From JAIOSF01 sp047159865 (GTDB lineage: Bacteria; Campylobacterota; Campylobacteria; Campylobacterales; Arcobacteraceae): DNA of 64,000 nucleotides. The first letter of the stretch is position 1. Every line of letters starts with the position of its first letter. Shown here piece by piece: positions 41,599 to 51,599 of the stretch. The notes under the pieces are model-generated. The model did no database searches. It was not told the DNA's origin and saw only the letters and a program-made list of their open reading frames with translations. The stretch covers positions 2,287,110-2,351,109 of the forward strand of contig NZ_AP038804.1 in assembly GCF_047159865.1 (NCBI RefSeq), read 5' to 3'. Both the position numbers and the translations under genes were made by a program.

Positions 41599-43810
41599 AA
41601 AATTTAACTTAATTTTACTTAGTGGAATTAGTTTGATAGTTATGGCCTCTTTATTTATTGGAATAGAGATTGAAAATATCTCATATAAAAATATAAATAT
41701 AGAAAAATTGTATCTAAAATATAATAAAAAGCTAAATATTTCTACTCCTAAAATTTCTATTTTAGACAAAGATTCAAAAAGTATTGCCCAGATGAAAGCA
41801 GATTTCACTCTTAATTATTTAAACAATATTTTTACAATTGATGTTAAACATTTTGAATTAATAGGTACTGATTTAGAAGTTCAAGGAACTGTATTTTTAG
41901 ATTTAGATACTATTGATTTAGAAAACAGATCTTCAACTATTGTTGAAAACCTGCAATTACAATTTGATAAAAAAGTTAAAAAAGTTTTTGCAAAAAAAGT
42001 TTTTGTTACATTTGAGAACAATCAAATAGATTTAACTTTTGAAAAACCATTTTACGATACTGTAGATATGACAAATAGTGAAGTAAGTTATCTTTTAAAT
42101 ACAAATACGCTAAAGCTATACCTCAAAACAACTAGCTTGTTTAATGATTCTCTCAAAAATATATTATTGCGATATGGTATAGATATACCGATTATACAAC
42201 ATAGTGGAAAAAATCAACTCTCAACCAATATTTCTATTCCATTTTCTCAAGGTAAATTTTTTATAGAAACCGATGTAAAAAGTAAAGATACTATCATAGA
42301 ATCATATGGACACAAATTTGATGTAACAAATCTTCTTTTACATTATGATATCAATGAAAATATTCTCAAAGGAGATTTTTATCTTAATAATTACAAATAT
42401 AAAGATATAAATTTTACAAATTCTCAAATTGGCTACAGTGTACTTTTTGATGAAAAAATCACTACCAATATATTCACAGAAGCTATGAATCTAAAATATG
42501 ATGATATTGACTTAAAATTAAATAGTTTAAATGCTAATTTTGAAGACTTAAATATGAGTCTTAAAGGTAATATTACTGATACCAATGAAACTGATTCTAT
42601 AGATTTAAAATTTACAAATAAGACAGATTTTGATTCAAATACCTCTTTGGGAATTGTAAAAATAAACAGCTTAAAATATGATGATCTGTTAGATGTTAGT
42701 CACAAAAATATCTCTTATGATATGAATTTTGAACAAAACACATCAATAATCGTTCCAGAATTAGAACTTTATTATTTTAAAGATAAACAAAACAACAGAC
42801 ACACTCTAAAAATAAATAACCCAAATAGGTTAATCGATGCTTTCACATTTGTCGATCATGATTCCAAAAAAAAGGGTACTATTGAGGTACACTCTACAGA
42901 TCTAAACGATACTATAATTGCTATAAATAATATAAACCTTGACATCAATAATAGTTATTTTCAATCATTTTTAAATACAAAAGAAAAGTTTGAAATGCCA
43001 GTTTTTCCTAAACTAGAAGTATCGTACAATAATAGTATTTTAAACTACAATTCATACACACTTGACTTTGAAAATTTACACCTCCAAACAGATAAAAATG
43101 ATTTGAAATTTAAAATGATAAAAGATGATACAAGAGTTATAGCAACAATACAAAATGGTATGATTGAAGCACATGCCATAAATGCAACAGATAAGTATGT
43201 AAACACTTTTTTGAATAAAGAGTTCTTAAAAGGAGGCTATCTCAATCTTAATATATATGGAGAAGATATAAATTTTTTAATGGGTGACATTGACCTACAT
43301 AAAACTACAATTAAAAATGTAACAATCATAAATAGTTTAACAACTTTTGTAAATACTACACCTGCAATTATCAATCCACTTTTAGCTCTTCCTACACTGT
43401 ATAGAATGACAGAAACAGGTTTTGATACAAATGGATACTATTTAGAAAATGGTTCAGGAAGTTTTCACTATAGTCTGCCATTAAGGCAACTTGATATATT
43501 TGATCTATTTACAAATGGAACAATGTCTAATTTTATTATTAATTCGCATGTAAATTTTAAAACACGAGAGATACAAGCAAATGTAGATATATCTTTTCTT
43601 AAAGATTTTACCAATACAATCAATTATATTCCTGTTTTAGGATATCTCTTTTTAGGTGATAATGGTGAAATTCATACAACTGTTGATATATCTGGTACTT
43701 TAGATAACCCTGAACTAGAAACACATACAGTAAAAGAGGGAACACAAGGAGTTACAAACTTTCTACAAAGAATTTTAACATTGCCTTTACAACCCTTTAA
43801 AAGTAACTAG
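41585..43810 (+). CDS. AsmA/YhdP-like (DUF3971) envelope protein
   Basis: A 741-residue protein with an N-terminal membrane anchor (IIKFNLILLSGISLIVMASLF), then long beta-rich periplasmic sequence rich in I-x-L-x-F alternation (for example GIEIENISYKNINIEKLYLK). The C terminus has NVDISFLKDFTNTINYIPVLGYLFLGDNG, typical of AsmA-like/YhdP-type bridge proteins implicated in phospholipid transport to the outer membrane. The domain call is from pattern, not from a search. The start has an AAGGA site at 11 bp and overlaps the start of divergent mltG. Confidence 0.7.
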   Translation: MFKIIKFNLILLSGISLIVMASLFIGIEIENISYKNINIEKLYLKYNKKLNISTPKISILDKDSKSIAQMKADFTLNYLNNIFTIDVKHFELIGTDLEVQGTVFLDLDTIDLENRSSTIVENLQLQFDKKVKKVFAKKVFVTFENNQIDLTFEKPFYDTVDMTNSEVSYLLNTNTLKLYLKTTSLFNDSLKNILLRYGIDIPIIQHSGKNQLSTNISIPFSQGKFFIETDVKSKDTIIESYGHKFDVTNLLLHYDINENILKGDFYLNNYKYKDINFTNSQIGYSVLFDEKITTNIFTEAMNLKYDDIDLKLNSLNANFEDLNMSLKGNITDTNETDSIDLKFTNKTDFDSNTSLGIVKINSLKYDDLLDVSHKNISYDMNFEQNTSIIVPELELYYFKDKQNNRHTLKINNPNRLIDAFTFVDHDSKKKGTIEVHSTDLNDTIIAINNINLDINNSYFQSFLNTKEKFEMPVFPKLEVSYNNSILNYNSYTLDFENLHLQTDKNDLKFKMIKDDTRVIATIQNGMIEAHAINATDKYVNTFLNKEFLKGGYLNLNIYGEDINFLMGDIDLHKTTIKNVTIINSLTTFVNTTPAIINPLLALPTLYRMTETGFDTNGYYLENGSGSFHYSLPLRQLDIFDLFTNGTMSNFIINSHVNFKTREIQANVDISFLKDFTNTINYIPVLGYLFLGDNGEIHTTVDISGTLDNPELETHTVKEGTQGVTNFLQRILTLPLQPFKSN

Positions 43811-43924
43811 CGATGAAAATAGTAACACACTGATATAATAAGGCTAGGTAATAACTAAATTTAATTCTACTTTAAACAGAATATACCTATAATAGTTATA
43901 CAAATAAACTAATAAGGGGATGTT

Positions 43925-44731
43925 ATGAATATTGATTCATCTTATGTAAATGCATATAATATCAGTGGCTTAAGTCAAACATCATTAGAAAAAGTCGGTA
44001 GCGCTCTTGCTATTAATCAAGCTAGTGATGATCCATCAGGGTTAACGATTGGTACAGAATTAGGTGTAGAGAAGAGTTCACTTTCTCAAGCTGTTGAAAA
44101 TATGAACAATGGTATTGCTATGAGTAATATTGCACAATCTGGTTTATCAAATCAAAAAGAACTCCTTGAAAATATAAAAACTGAAACATTAAAAGCTATG
44201 AATGGCACAATGAATCAAGACGATAAAGAGATAATTGGGCAACAGATTAATAAATATATTGAACAATTTGAAAATATTGCAAATAGTACTACTTACAACG
44301 GTAATACTTTACTAAAAACAGATGGCTCTACAAATGATGATATATCTATAGTCGATAAAGACTCAACTATTGCAATGGAAAAGGCTGATACATTAAGTAT
44401 CTCAGATTCTTTAAAATCATCAATGACAGATTTTGCAACAAATCCAAATACTTTAACAAATATTTTAAATACTGTAAATCAAAATATAGATCAAATGAAT
44501 ACTTATCAAAGTGATTTTGGAAGTGCTGCAAATGCTATGGAATCTAGTGCAAGAAACTCTATTAGTACTGAAAAAGAGATTGCAACTTCTCAATCTACTA
44601 TTATGGATATTGATTATAGTAAAGAAGTTAGTAGTTTTAGTAAAACCAATTTACTGAGTCAAATTGGTCTTATGATGCAAAGCCAAGCAAATGCAGTACA
44701 AGGTAGAAATATCTCCCTTTTAACACATTAA
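43925..44731 (+). CDS. Diverged flagellin-family protein
   Basis: 268 residues with flagellin-type ends. The N terminus contains NQASDDPSGLTIGTELGVE, matching the D0/D1 signature SAADDAAGLAIA-like, and the C terminus SQIGLMMQSQANAVQGRNISL matches the QANQ-x5-LL end. The usual N-terminal SL-x-RLSSG is replaced by SALAIN, and the central region is short and polar. It could be a minor filament component or a secreted flagellin-like protein; no export signal is needed if it uses the flagellar apparatus. A strong AAGGGG ribosome-binding site and its own promoter region (43811-43924) suggest a single gene. Confidence 0.8.
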   Translation: MNIDSSYVNAYNISGLSQTSLEKVGSALAINQASDDPSGLTIGTELGVEKSSLSQAVENMNNGIAMSNIAQSGLSNQKELLENIKTETLKAMNGTMNQDDKEIIGQQINKYIEQFENIANSTTYNGNTLLKTDGSTNDDISIVDKDSTIAMEKADTLSISDSLKSSMTDFATNPNTLTNILNTVNQNIDQMNTYQSDFGSAANAMESSARNSISTEKEIATSQSTIMDIDYSKEVSSFSKTNLLSQIGLMMQSQANAVQGRNISLLTH

Positions 44732-44743
44732 AAGAGTGGTTAA

Positions 44744-44959
44744 ATGAAAATAGCAATTGCACTTTTAGTAATAGGATTAGTTCTCATTCTATTACTCTCA
44801 AATTTAAAATTTAAAAAACAAGTTCTTTCTAAAATTGGTATAGTTATTGGAATACTTTTTCTTCTTTATGGTACTATCTTACTCATTCAACCAAAAGAAT
44901 ATATTAAATATACCAAAACTACTATAAGTAAAGACACAAACTCATCAAATAACAAATAA
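44744..44959 (+). CDS. Small two-helix membrane protein
   Basis: 71 residues with two hydrophobic segments (about 2-19 and 28-48) and a polar tail (KTTISKDTNSSNNK). No family recognised. It lies 12 bp after the flagellin-like gene and 46 bp before uvrA. Confidence 0.55.
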   Translation: MKIAIALLVIGLVLILLLSNLKFKKQVLSKIGIVIGILFLLYGTILLIQPKEYIKYTKTTISKDTNSSNNK

Positions 44960-45005
44960 CTTTATAGTACAATATTGTCTTAATTAAAAAAAGGCAATAT
45001 TACTT

Positions 45006-47813
45006 ATGACCGATACTATAAAGATATTTAAAGCAAATCAAAACAATTTAAAAAATATAGACCTAGAGATACCAAAAAATAAACTCATAGTTTTTACAGG
45101 ACTCAGTGGTAGTGGTAAATCAACACTAGCATTTGATACACTTTATGCAGAAGGGCAAAGAAGGTACATCGAATCTTTGAGTGCTTATGCTAGACAATTT
45201 TTAGGAAAAGTTGGAAAACCAGATGTTGAAAGAATAGAGGGATTAACTCCAGCTATTGCAATAGACCAAAAAACAACTTCTAAAAATCCACGGTCTACAG
45301 TAGGGACTATTACTGAAATATATGACTACTTAAGACTTCTTTACTCAAGAGTAGGAAAACAACACTGTCATAAATGTGGTGAACCTATTTCACAAATGAG
45401 CAGTAGTGATGTTATCGATCAAGTTTTAAAACTACCAGAAAACTCAAAAATCGTAATCTTAGCGCCACTAGTAAATAGAAAAAAAGGTACATTTGCAGAC
45501 CTATTTGAAAGCTTACGGGCAAAAGGTTATGTTCGTGCTATGGTTGATGGAGTTATGGTTCGTTTAGATGATGAGATAGAACTTGGTAAATCTCAAATGC
45601 ATACTATTAAAGTCGTAATCGATAGAGTTGTTGTAAAAGAAGAAAACAAAGAAAGAATCGCTCAAGATGTTGAAAAAGGTTTAAAAGAAGCTTTTGGAGA
45701 ACTTGAAGTAGATATTTTAAACCATGAAGAAGTAGGAACAGAACAACATATACACTACTCAGAGCATATGGCATGTTTTGATTGTAAAATATCTTTTGAA
45801 CCACTAGAACCGTTAAGTTTTTCATTTAACTCGCCAAAAGGTGCTTGTACTAGCTGTGATGGATTAGGTATCAGGTTTACTCTTGATATGAAAAAAGTTA
45901 TAAACAATGATATTAGTATCGCAGATGGTGCTATTAAAGTTATCTATGGATTTAATAAAGGATATTACTTCAAAATGCTTCAGGCATACTGTGAAGCAGC
46001 CGATATCGATATCAATACACCTTTTGGAGAACTAGAACCACATGAAAGAGGTAAGGTTCTTAATGGTGGAGTTGAAGATGCTGTATTTACTTGGAAACGA
46101 CATAAACTTACAAGAAAATGGGAAGGTGTCGTAAAAATAGCATACGATATGGTAAAAGATGAAAAAGAGATGGATGCATACATGACAGAAAAAGTGTGTG
46201 ACTCTTGTGGAGGGCATAGACTAAAAGCTCCATCATTAGCTGTAAAAGTAGCAAATTCAGGTATAGCAAATATCTTAGATATGCCTATAGAAAAATCACA
46301 TGCATTTTTCCAAGATGAGAAAAATTTTGAGTACTTCAATGAACAAGAAAAAATGATAGCATCACCTATTTTAAAAGAGGTAAGAGATAGAATATTTTTT
46401 CTTTTTGATGTTGGATTAGGGTACATAACTCTAGGTCGAGATGCACGAACTATTTCAGGTGGAGAGGCTCAAAGGATCAGAGTCGCTTCCCAAATTGGTA
46501 GTGGTTTAACAGGGGTTATGTATGTACTAGATGAGCCTAGTATTGGACTACACGAACGCGATACTGCTAAACTGATAAAGACCCTTAAAGCATTACAACA
46601 AAAAGGGAATACTGTTATCGTAGTAGAACATGACCAAGAGACTATGGAAGCAGCTGATTATATCGTAGATATAGGACCAAATGCAGGTAAATATGGTGGA
46701 GAAGTTGTATTTCATGGAGATATGAAAAAGCTCCTTAAGAGCGATACACTAACTGCACAATATTTAAATGGAAAAAAAGAGATTAAATACTACAAGAGAA
46801 GACCACAAGAAGAGTTTATTGAGATCAAAAATGTGAACCTAAATAATATCAAAAATCTTGATGTAAAAATTCCATTAAAAAATCTTTGTGCGATTACAGG
46901 AGTAAGTGGAAGTGGAAAATCTTCATTGATTTTACATACCCTTTTACCCGTAGCAAAAGAACTTTTAAATCATGCAAGAAAAGTAACAAAAATCGATGGT
47001 GTAAGTATCGATGGATTAGATAGTCTTGATAAAGTTATCTACCTTGACCAAAGCCCAATAGGAAGAACTCCACGATCAAATCCTGCAACTTACACTGGAC
47101 TTATGGACGACCTTAGAAAACTATTTGCCGAAACAAAAGAGTCTAAACTAAGAGGCTATGCAATAGGGCGATATAGTTTCAATGTAAAAGGTGGACGATG
47201 TGAAAAATGTCAAGGTGAGGGTGAAATCAAAATAGAGATGCACTTCTTACCAGATATTATGGTGAAATGTGAAGATTGTAATGGAGCTAGATACAACCCT
47301 CAGACACTAGAGATACTCTACAAAGGAAAATCAATAGCAGATATTTTAAATATGGCAGTAGATGAAGCTTTTGAATTTTTTGTAAAAGTTCCAAAACTTC
47401 ACGCAAAACTAAAAACACTTTTAGATGTAGGATTAGGGTACATTACTCTAGGACAAAATGCCGTTACATTAAGTGGTGGAGAAGCCCAAAGAATCAAACT
47501 AAGTAAAGAGTTAAGCAAAAGAGATACAGGAAATACTCTGTATGTATTAGATGAGCCTACAACTGGTCTTCACTTTGCAGATGTAGATAGACTTACACAA
47601 GTGTTACATCACCTTGTAGATTTAGGAAATAGTGTGATAGTTATCGAACATAATCTTGATGTAGTACGAAATGCTGACTATGTTATAGATATGGGTTATG
47701 AAGGTGGAGCAAAAGGTGGACAGATCATCGCAGAAGGTACACCAGAAGAGATTGCTTCTACGCATAAAGAAACAAAAAGTTATACTGGATACTATCTAGA
47801 TAAACAGCTTTAA
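45006..47813 (+). CDS. uvrA: Excinuclease ABC subunit A (UvrA)
   Basis: Damage-recognition ATPase of nucleotide excision repair, acting as a dimer with UvrB. 935 residues, normal length. Two ABC modules: GLSGSGKSTLAFD (Walker A1, near 32) with SGGEAQRIRVASQIG, and GVSGSGKSSLILH (Walker A2, near 637) with LSGGEAQRIKLSKEL. Zinc fingers: CHKCGEPIS, CFDCKISF...CTSCDGLG, CDSCGGHRL, CEKCQGEGEI...CEDCNGARY. The DEPSIGLH and DEPTTGLHFAD Walker B motifs are intact. uvrC is in the same window, but the genes are unlinked operons. Confidence 0.97.
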   Translation: MTDTIKIFKANQNNLKNIDLEIPKNKLIVFTGLSGSGKSTLAFDTLYAEGQRRYIESLSAYARQFLGKVGKPDVERIEGLTPAIAIDQKTTSKNPRSTVGTITEIYDYLRLLYSRVGKQHCHKCGEPISQMSSSDVIDQVLKLPENSKIVILAPLVNRKKGTFADLFESLRAKGYVRAMVDGVMVRLDDEIELGKSQMHTIKVVIDRVVVKEENKERIAQDVEKGLKEAFGELEVDILNHEEVGTEQHIHYSEHMACFDCKISFEPLEPLSFSFNSPKGACTSCDGLGIRFTLDMKKVINNDISIADGAIKVIYGFNKGYYFKMLQAYCEAADIDINTPFGELEPHERGKVLNGGVEDAVFTWKRHKLTRKWEGVVKIAYDMVKDEKEMDAYMTEKVCDSCGGHRLKAPSLAVKVANSGIANILDMPIEKSHAFFQDEKNFEYFNEQEKMIASPILKEVRDRIFFLFDVGLGYITLGRDARTISGGEAQRIRVASQIGSGLTGVMYVLDEPSIGLHERDTAKLIKTLKALQQKGNTVIVVEHDQETMEAADYIVDIGPNAGKYGGEVVFHGDMKKLLKSDTLTAQYLNGKKEIKYYKRRPQEEFIEIKNVNLNNIKNLDVKIPLKNLCAITGVSGSGKSSLILHTLLPVAKELLNHARKVTKIDGVSIDGLDSLDKVIYLDQSPIGRTPRSNPATYTGLMDDLRKLFAETKESKLRGYAIGRYSFNVKGGRCEKCQGEGEIKIEMHFLPDIMVKCEDCNGARYNPQTLEILYKGKSIADILNMAVDEAFEFFVKVPKLHAKLKTLLDVGLGYITLGQNAVTLSGGEAQRIKLSKELSKRDTGNTLYVLDEPTTGLHFADVDRLTQVLHHLVDLGNSVIVIEHNLDVVRNADYVIDMGYEGGAKGGQIIAEGTPEEIASTHKETKSYTGYYLDKQL

Positions 47814-47822
47814 TACATCTTC

Positions 47823-47845
47823 CTCTTGGTCATCTCGTCCAAGAG
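47823..47845. terminator. Hairpin downstream of uvrA
   Basis: CTCTTGG-N9-CCAAGAG, ten bases after the uvrA stop. No T-run follows, so activity as a terminator is uncertain. Confidence 0.4.
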
Positions 47846-47970
47846 TAATCTTCTCACACTACATTTAACAAAACCTAAATAATTTAATAGAGAATAAATA
47901 AAATAACATTTTTAAGGATGTTTTATATAAACTGTATACTAATAAATAGTTAACCCATTAGGAGAATTTA

Positions 47971-48711
47971 ATGAACAAAATACCAAGTATGTTTTTAACA
48001 CATGCATCAGATATATTGGGTGATACAACCAACGGATTATCTGGAAACAATATTACTAAAGTGTTTACTGCTTACGCCGTTGATTCTGATACAAACATTC
48101 CATATGACACTTATCCATTTGAAGCACCGAATAAAAGAACTGCTTTACTTGAAAACTTAAAATGCTTTGAACCAAAAGAACAATACAAAATTATTAAAGA
48201 GCTTTGCGAACACTCAAAGTTACCACAACCTATCCATGATTCAATTAATAATCTAAAAATTCAGTTAATAGCAAGATATAGCGAACAATTTGGTTCAGTA
48301 AGTTCAGAAACTTTAAATGAAACTTTAGTTGAAGAAGCTAAGCACTGGTTAGAAAGACACCCAGATAGTCTAAAACTTTATGAGACAGCTTTAGTGAAGT
48401 TTAATAACAACATATTTGAAAGAAATTTACTAGATGATTTAAGACTTTCATTGGAAATGCTTTTAAAGTCTATTTTCAATAATGGAAAATCTTTAGAAAA
48501 TCAAATACCACAAATTGGTGCATTTATTAGTACAAATGGAGGCTCAAAAGAGTTTTCAAATATGTTTCGTACACTAGTTGATTACTATTCTAAATATCAA
48601 AATTCTTTTGTAAAGCATAATGATGCAGTTATCGAAGAAGAAGTTGAGTTTACATTTGAAATGACTTCTTCTTTTATGAAGCATCTAGTAAAAATGCATA
48701 TTAAGGAGTAA
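47971..48711 (+). CDS. Hypothetical protein, possible abortive-infection type
   Basis: 246 residues, soluble. The first half (KIPSMFLTHASDILGDTTNG, EAPNKRTALLENLKCFEPKE) and the C-terminal half (IGAFISTNGGSKEFSNMFRT, VDYYSKYQNSFVKHND) resemble, by memory of similar proteins, a two-part layout seen in stand-alone abortive-infection proteins, whose C-terminal helices can be HEPN-related. The sequence FVKHND lacks the Arg expected of an active HEPN site. The gene sits alone between uvrA and the M3 peptidase, with a GGAG ribosome-binding site. I treat the assignment as weak. Confidence 0.5.
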   Translation: MNKIPSMFLTHASDILGDTTNGLSGNNITKVFTAYAVDSDTNIPYDTYPFEAPNKRTALLENLKCFEPKEQYKIIKELCEHSKLPQPIHDSINNLKIQLIARYSEQFGSVSSETLNETLVEEAKHWLERHPDSLKLYETALVKFNNNIFERNLLDDLRLSLEMLLKSIFNNGKSLENQIPQIGAFISTNGGSKEFSNMFRTLVDYYSKYQNSFVKHNDAVIEEEVEFTFEMTSSFMKHLVKMHIKE

Positions 48712-48736
48712 TAAATTACCCTAAGGGAAATTTATT
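48710..48736 (+). terminator. Hairpin overlapping the stop of the 47971 gene
   Basis: AATAAATTACCC-TAA-GGGAAATTTATT, one mismatch in twelve pairs, beginning within the stop codon. Likely a terminator, though the T-tract is short. Confidence 0.5.
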
Positions 48737-48862
48737 AGTTCACTTCAAATGTTGTTTTAAATCTTCCATCAAAATTCTCCAATAAACACCCTAACTTTCT
48801 CTATTTATTCAGATAAAAGATACTTTCAGTATACTAACAAAAAATATTTCCAAAGGCAAAAA

Positions 48863-50833
48863 ATGTTTAAAGAATTTGATTTAAAAGATTTTGAAAATAG
48901 TGCAAAAACATTAGAACAACTAATAGAAAAAAATAAACAACAATTAGAAGATTTACTAAAAATAGAAGAAAAAACATACGAAAATTTCGTACATCCATTA
49001 ACACAAATGGGTGAAGAACTAGAGCAGTTTTGTACTCCTATTTTTCATATAGACAGTGTAAAAAATAGCGAAACTACACAAAAAGTATATAATGAGTGTT
49101 TACCTTTAATCTCTATTTATAGTTCACAGTTAGCATCAAATGAAGATGTTTATAGTGCTATAAAAGATATACAGTCTAAGTATAATAGTTCTTTAACACT
49201 AGAACAACAAAAAGTTTTAGAAAATGAAATAAGAGACTTCAAACTAGGTGGTTGTGGTCTAAATGATGAAGACAAAAAAACTTTAGAAGATTTAAATTTA
49301 AAGTTAAGTGAACTAGGAAAAGAGTTCTCTCAAAATCTTTTAGATGCGACAAATGACTGGGAGATGATTTTAGATAATTATGAAGATGTAAAAGAGATAC
49401 CTCAAAGTGATTTAGAAATAGCAACATTTACTGATGAAAAAGATGGAAAAACAAAATATAAATTTACACTACAAATGCCATCATATATTGCATATATAAC
49501 TTATGGTTCAAACAGAGAAAAAAGAGAAGAGATATATAAAGCATACTGCACAAGAGCTCCTCAAAATGGAAAACTAATTGAGCAAATTTTAGAGCTAAAA
49601 CAAAAAGAAGCTAAACTTCTTGGATTTGAAAACTATGCACAGCTTTCACTTGCTACAAAAATGGCAAAATCTGAAGATGATGTATTAAACTTCTTATCTG
49701 AACTAGGAAAATATTCTCAAGATAAAGCAAAAGAAGAGGTAGAAGAACTTAAAGAATTTAGCTCAAAAGATGGTTGTCAAGATATTCAAAGTTATGATTT
49801 AGGTTACTACAGCCAAAAACTAAAAGAGGAAAAGTATGATATTGATGAAGAGTACTATAGACCATACTTTGAAAAAAACAGTGTATTAAATGGTTTATTT
49901 GATTTTTTAAATACTATATTTAATATAAAATTTACAAAAGTAGATACTCCTGCTTGGGATGAAAAAGCTGTAGTTTATGAATTAAGTGACTCGCACACAA
50001 ACAAAACAATATCAAGATTATATATTGATTTAGAAGCTAGAGATGATAAAAGAGGTGGAGCTTGGATGAATAATTGGCACACTCATGGTATCATCGATGG
50101 TAAAGAAACACTAGCAACTGCATATATAGTATGTAATTTCCCAGTTTCTACAGATAATACTCCATCACTTTTAAGACATAGTGATGTGGTAACATTATTT
50201 CATGAGATGGGTCATGCTCTTCATCATATGTTAAGTACTGTAAAAGAACCGCTTGTTAGTGGGATCAATGGTGTTGCTTGGGATACTGTAGAATTTCCAT
50301 CACAATTTCTAGAGTATTTTGCTTACGATAAAGATATTTTAAAACTGTTTGCAAAACACTATGAAACAGGTGCTATTTTAGATGATGATGCTATAGATAA
50401 ACTTATAAAAGCTAAAAACTTCCAGTCTTCACTATCTACTATTAGACAACTAGAGTTTGCACTATTTGACTTCAAAATTCATCAAAAACTTTACAATGAA
50501 GAACAAGTTCAAAAGGTGCTAGATAATATCAGAGATGAAATATCAGTGATAAAACCACCAATTTACAATAAATTTCAAAATGGATTTTCTCACATTTTTG
50601 CAGGTGGATATGCTGCTGGATATTATAGTTATAAATGGGCAGAAGTTTTAAGTGCAGATGCATTTTATCTATTTATCGAAAATGGAATTTCAAATAAAGA
50701 ACTAGCTACTAGATATAAAGATATTATTTTAGGGCAGGGTGGAAGTGCTGATATGAACACACTATATATGAAGTTTGCGGGTAAAGAACCAGATATAAAA
50801 TCTTTACTTAAGATTGATGGAATTATCAGTTAA
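48863..50833 (+). CDS. prlC: M3-family metallopeptidase (oligopeptidase A-like)
   Basis: Cytoplasmic zinc oligopeptidase that degrades short peptides. 656 residues, close to the family length. The zinc motif LFHEMGHALHH (H-E-x2-H, near 449) and the downstream Glu-bearing EFPSQFLEYFAYDKD are intact, as are the C-terminal SHIFAGGYAAGYYSYKWAEV and FYLFIENGI (oligopeptidase A type). No signal peptide. It is followed 40 bp later by a coiled-coil gene. Confidence 0.92.
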   Translation: MFKEFDLKDFENSAKTLEQLIEKNKQQLEDLLKIEEKTYENFVHPLTQMGEELEQFCTPIFHIDSVKNSETTQKVYNECLPLISIYSSQLASNEDVYSAIKDIQSKYNSSLTLEQQKVLENEIRDFKLGGCGLNDEDKKTLEDLNLKLSELGKEFSQNLLDATNDWEMILDNYEDVKEIPQSDLEIATFTDEKDGKTKYKFTLQMPSYIAYITYGSNREKREEIYKAYCTRAPQNGKLIEQILELKQKEAKLLGFENYAQLSLATKMAKSEDDVLNFLSELGKYSQDKAKEEVEELKEFSSKDGCQDIQSYDLGYYSQKLKEEKYDIDEEYYRPYFEKNSVLNGLFDFLNTIFNIKFTKVDTPAWDEKAVVYELSDSHTNKTISRLYIDLEARDDKRGGAWMNNWHTHGIIDGKETLATAYIVCNFPVSTDNTPSLLRHSDVVTLFHEMGHALHHMLSTVKEPLVSGINGVAWDTVEFPSQFLEYFAYDKDILKLFAKHYETGAILDDDAIDKLIKAKNFQSSLSTIRQLEFALFDFKIHQKLYNEEQVQKVLDNIRDEISVIKPPIYNKFQNGFSHIFAGGYAAGYYSYKWAEVLSADAFYLFIENGISNKELATRYKDIILGQGGSADMNTLYMKFAGKEPDIKSLLKIDGIIS

Positions 50834-50873
50834 GTTTTGATAATATTCTATTAATATATAACAAGGATTTAAA

Positions 50874-51290
50874 ATGAACGAAAATGGTACTGTACAACAA
50901 TTAAGTAAAGCACTTAATCAGCTTTTAGATGCTTATGAAACTTTACAGGAAGAAGCAAAAAACTTAAAAGAAGAAAACACTACTTTAAAAGAAGAGATTG
51001 ATGATCTGGAGCTTAGAAATAGAGGACTTGATAGTAGACTTTGTGCTTTAAATGACACAACAAAACACACATCTTCAGAGATGGATACGATGTTAGGAAG
51101 AATTGAAACTATTTTAGGTCCAACTATTTTAGAGGAAGAACCTAAAAAAGAGGAAGAGAAACCTGAACCAGAAATAGAAGAAAAAGAAGAAGAGAAAGAG
51201 GAAGAAAATAACTCTTATAATAATCAAGATGAAAATAAAGAGATTGATTTAGGAAGAATGCAATCATTACTTAATGGATTTAGTAACTAA
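50874..51290 (+). CDS. Coiled-coil protein of unknown function
   Basis: 138 residues. Residues about 7-60 form a strong coiled coil (LNQLLDAYETLQEEAKNLKE, EENTTLKEEIDDLELRN), followed by a short loop and a Glu/Lys-rich acidic stretch (about 90-120), with a DLGRMQSLLNGF tail. It resembles small division or cytoskeletal coiled-coil proteins (ZapB-like in style) but no family can be named. The next gene starts immediately after its stop. Confidence 0.6.
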   Translation: MNENGTVQQLSKALNQLLDAYETLQEEAKNLKEENTTLKEEIDDLELRNRGLDSRLCALNDTTKHTSSEMDTMLGRIETILGPTILEEEPKKEEEKPEPEIEEKEEEKEEENNSYNNQDENKEIDLGRMQSLLNGFSN

Positions 51291-51572
51291 TTGATTATTC
51301 AACTAGATACAACATCACTCTTTAATATTTTTAGAGTTTCTTATTTTGATGAGTTAGAAAGTCAAATTCAACTTATTGCACCATCAATGGTTGAATACCA
51401 TCTAAATGATTTAGTAGATTCATCTACAAATGAATCTGTATATATAAATAAAGCAAATATACAACAAACTATCTCTTTAGATCAGTATTCATTATATCTT
51501 GACTATGAAGATTCCATCTATTTGGAATTTTTCGAAAAAGACGATACTTACAATACTGAATCCTTATGGTAA
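51291..51572 (+). CDS. Hypothetical protein with TTG start
   Basis: 93 residues, acidic, with no recognised domain. The start TTG abuts the TAA stop of the previous gene, and no separate ribosome-binding site is visible, so it is probably coupled translationally to the coiled-coil gene. A terminator overlaps its 3' end. Confidence 0.5.
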   Translation: MIIQLDTTSLFNIFRVSYFDELESQIQLIAPSMVEYHLNDLVDSSTNESVYINKANIQQTISLDQYSLYLDYEDSIYLEFFEKDDTYNTESLW

Positions 51573-51586
51573 GTATCATTTTTTTC
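51543..51586 (+). terminator. Terminator overlapping the end of the 51291 gene
   Basis: GATACTTAC (51543-51551) pairs with GTAAGTATC (51569-51577) across a 17-base loop, followed by seven T. It ends the plus-strand run and may also serve convergent xerH. Confidence 0.7.
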
Positions 51587-51599
51587 TTAATTTAATATT

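Noticed and set aside
40543..41808. Longer mltG beginning at 41808
   Set aside because: The extra 70 residues lie over the divergent gene and the family N terminus begins near 41598.
45980..46426. 148-codon minus-strand ORF within uvrA
   Set aside because: Fully inside uvrA, with no family resemblance or ribosome-binding site.
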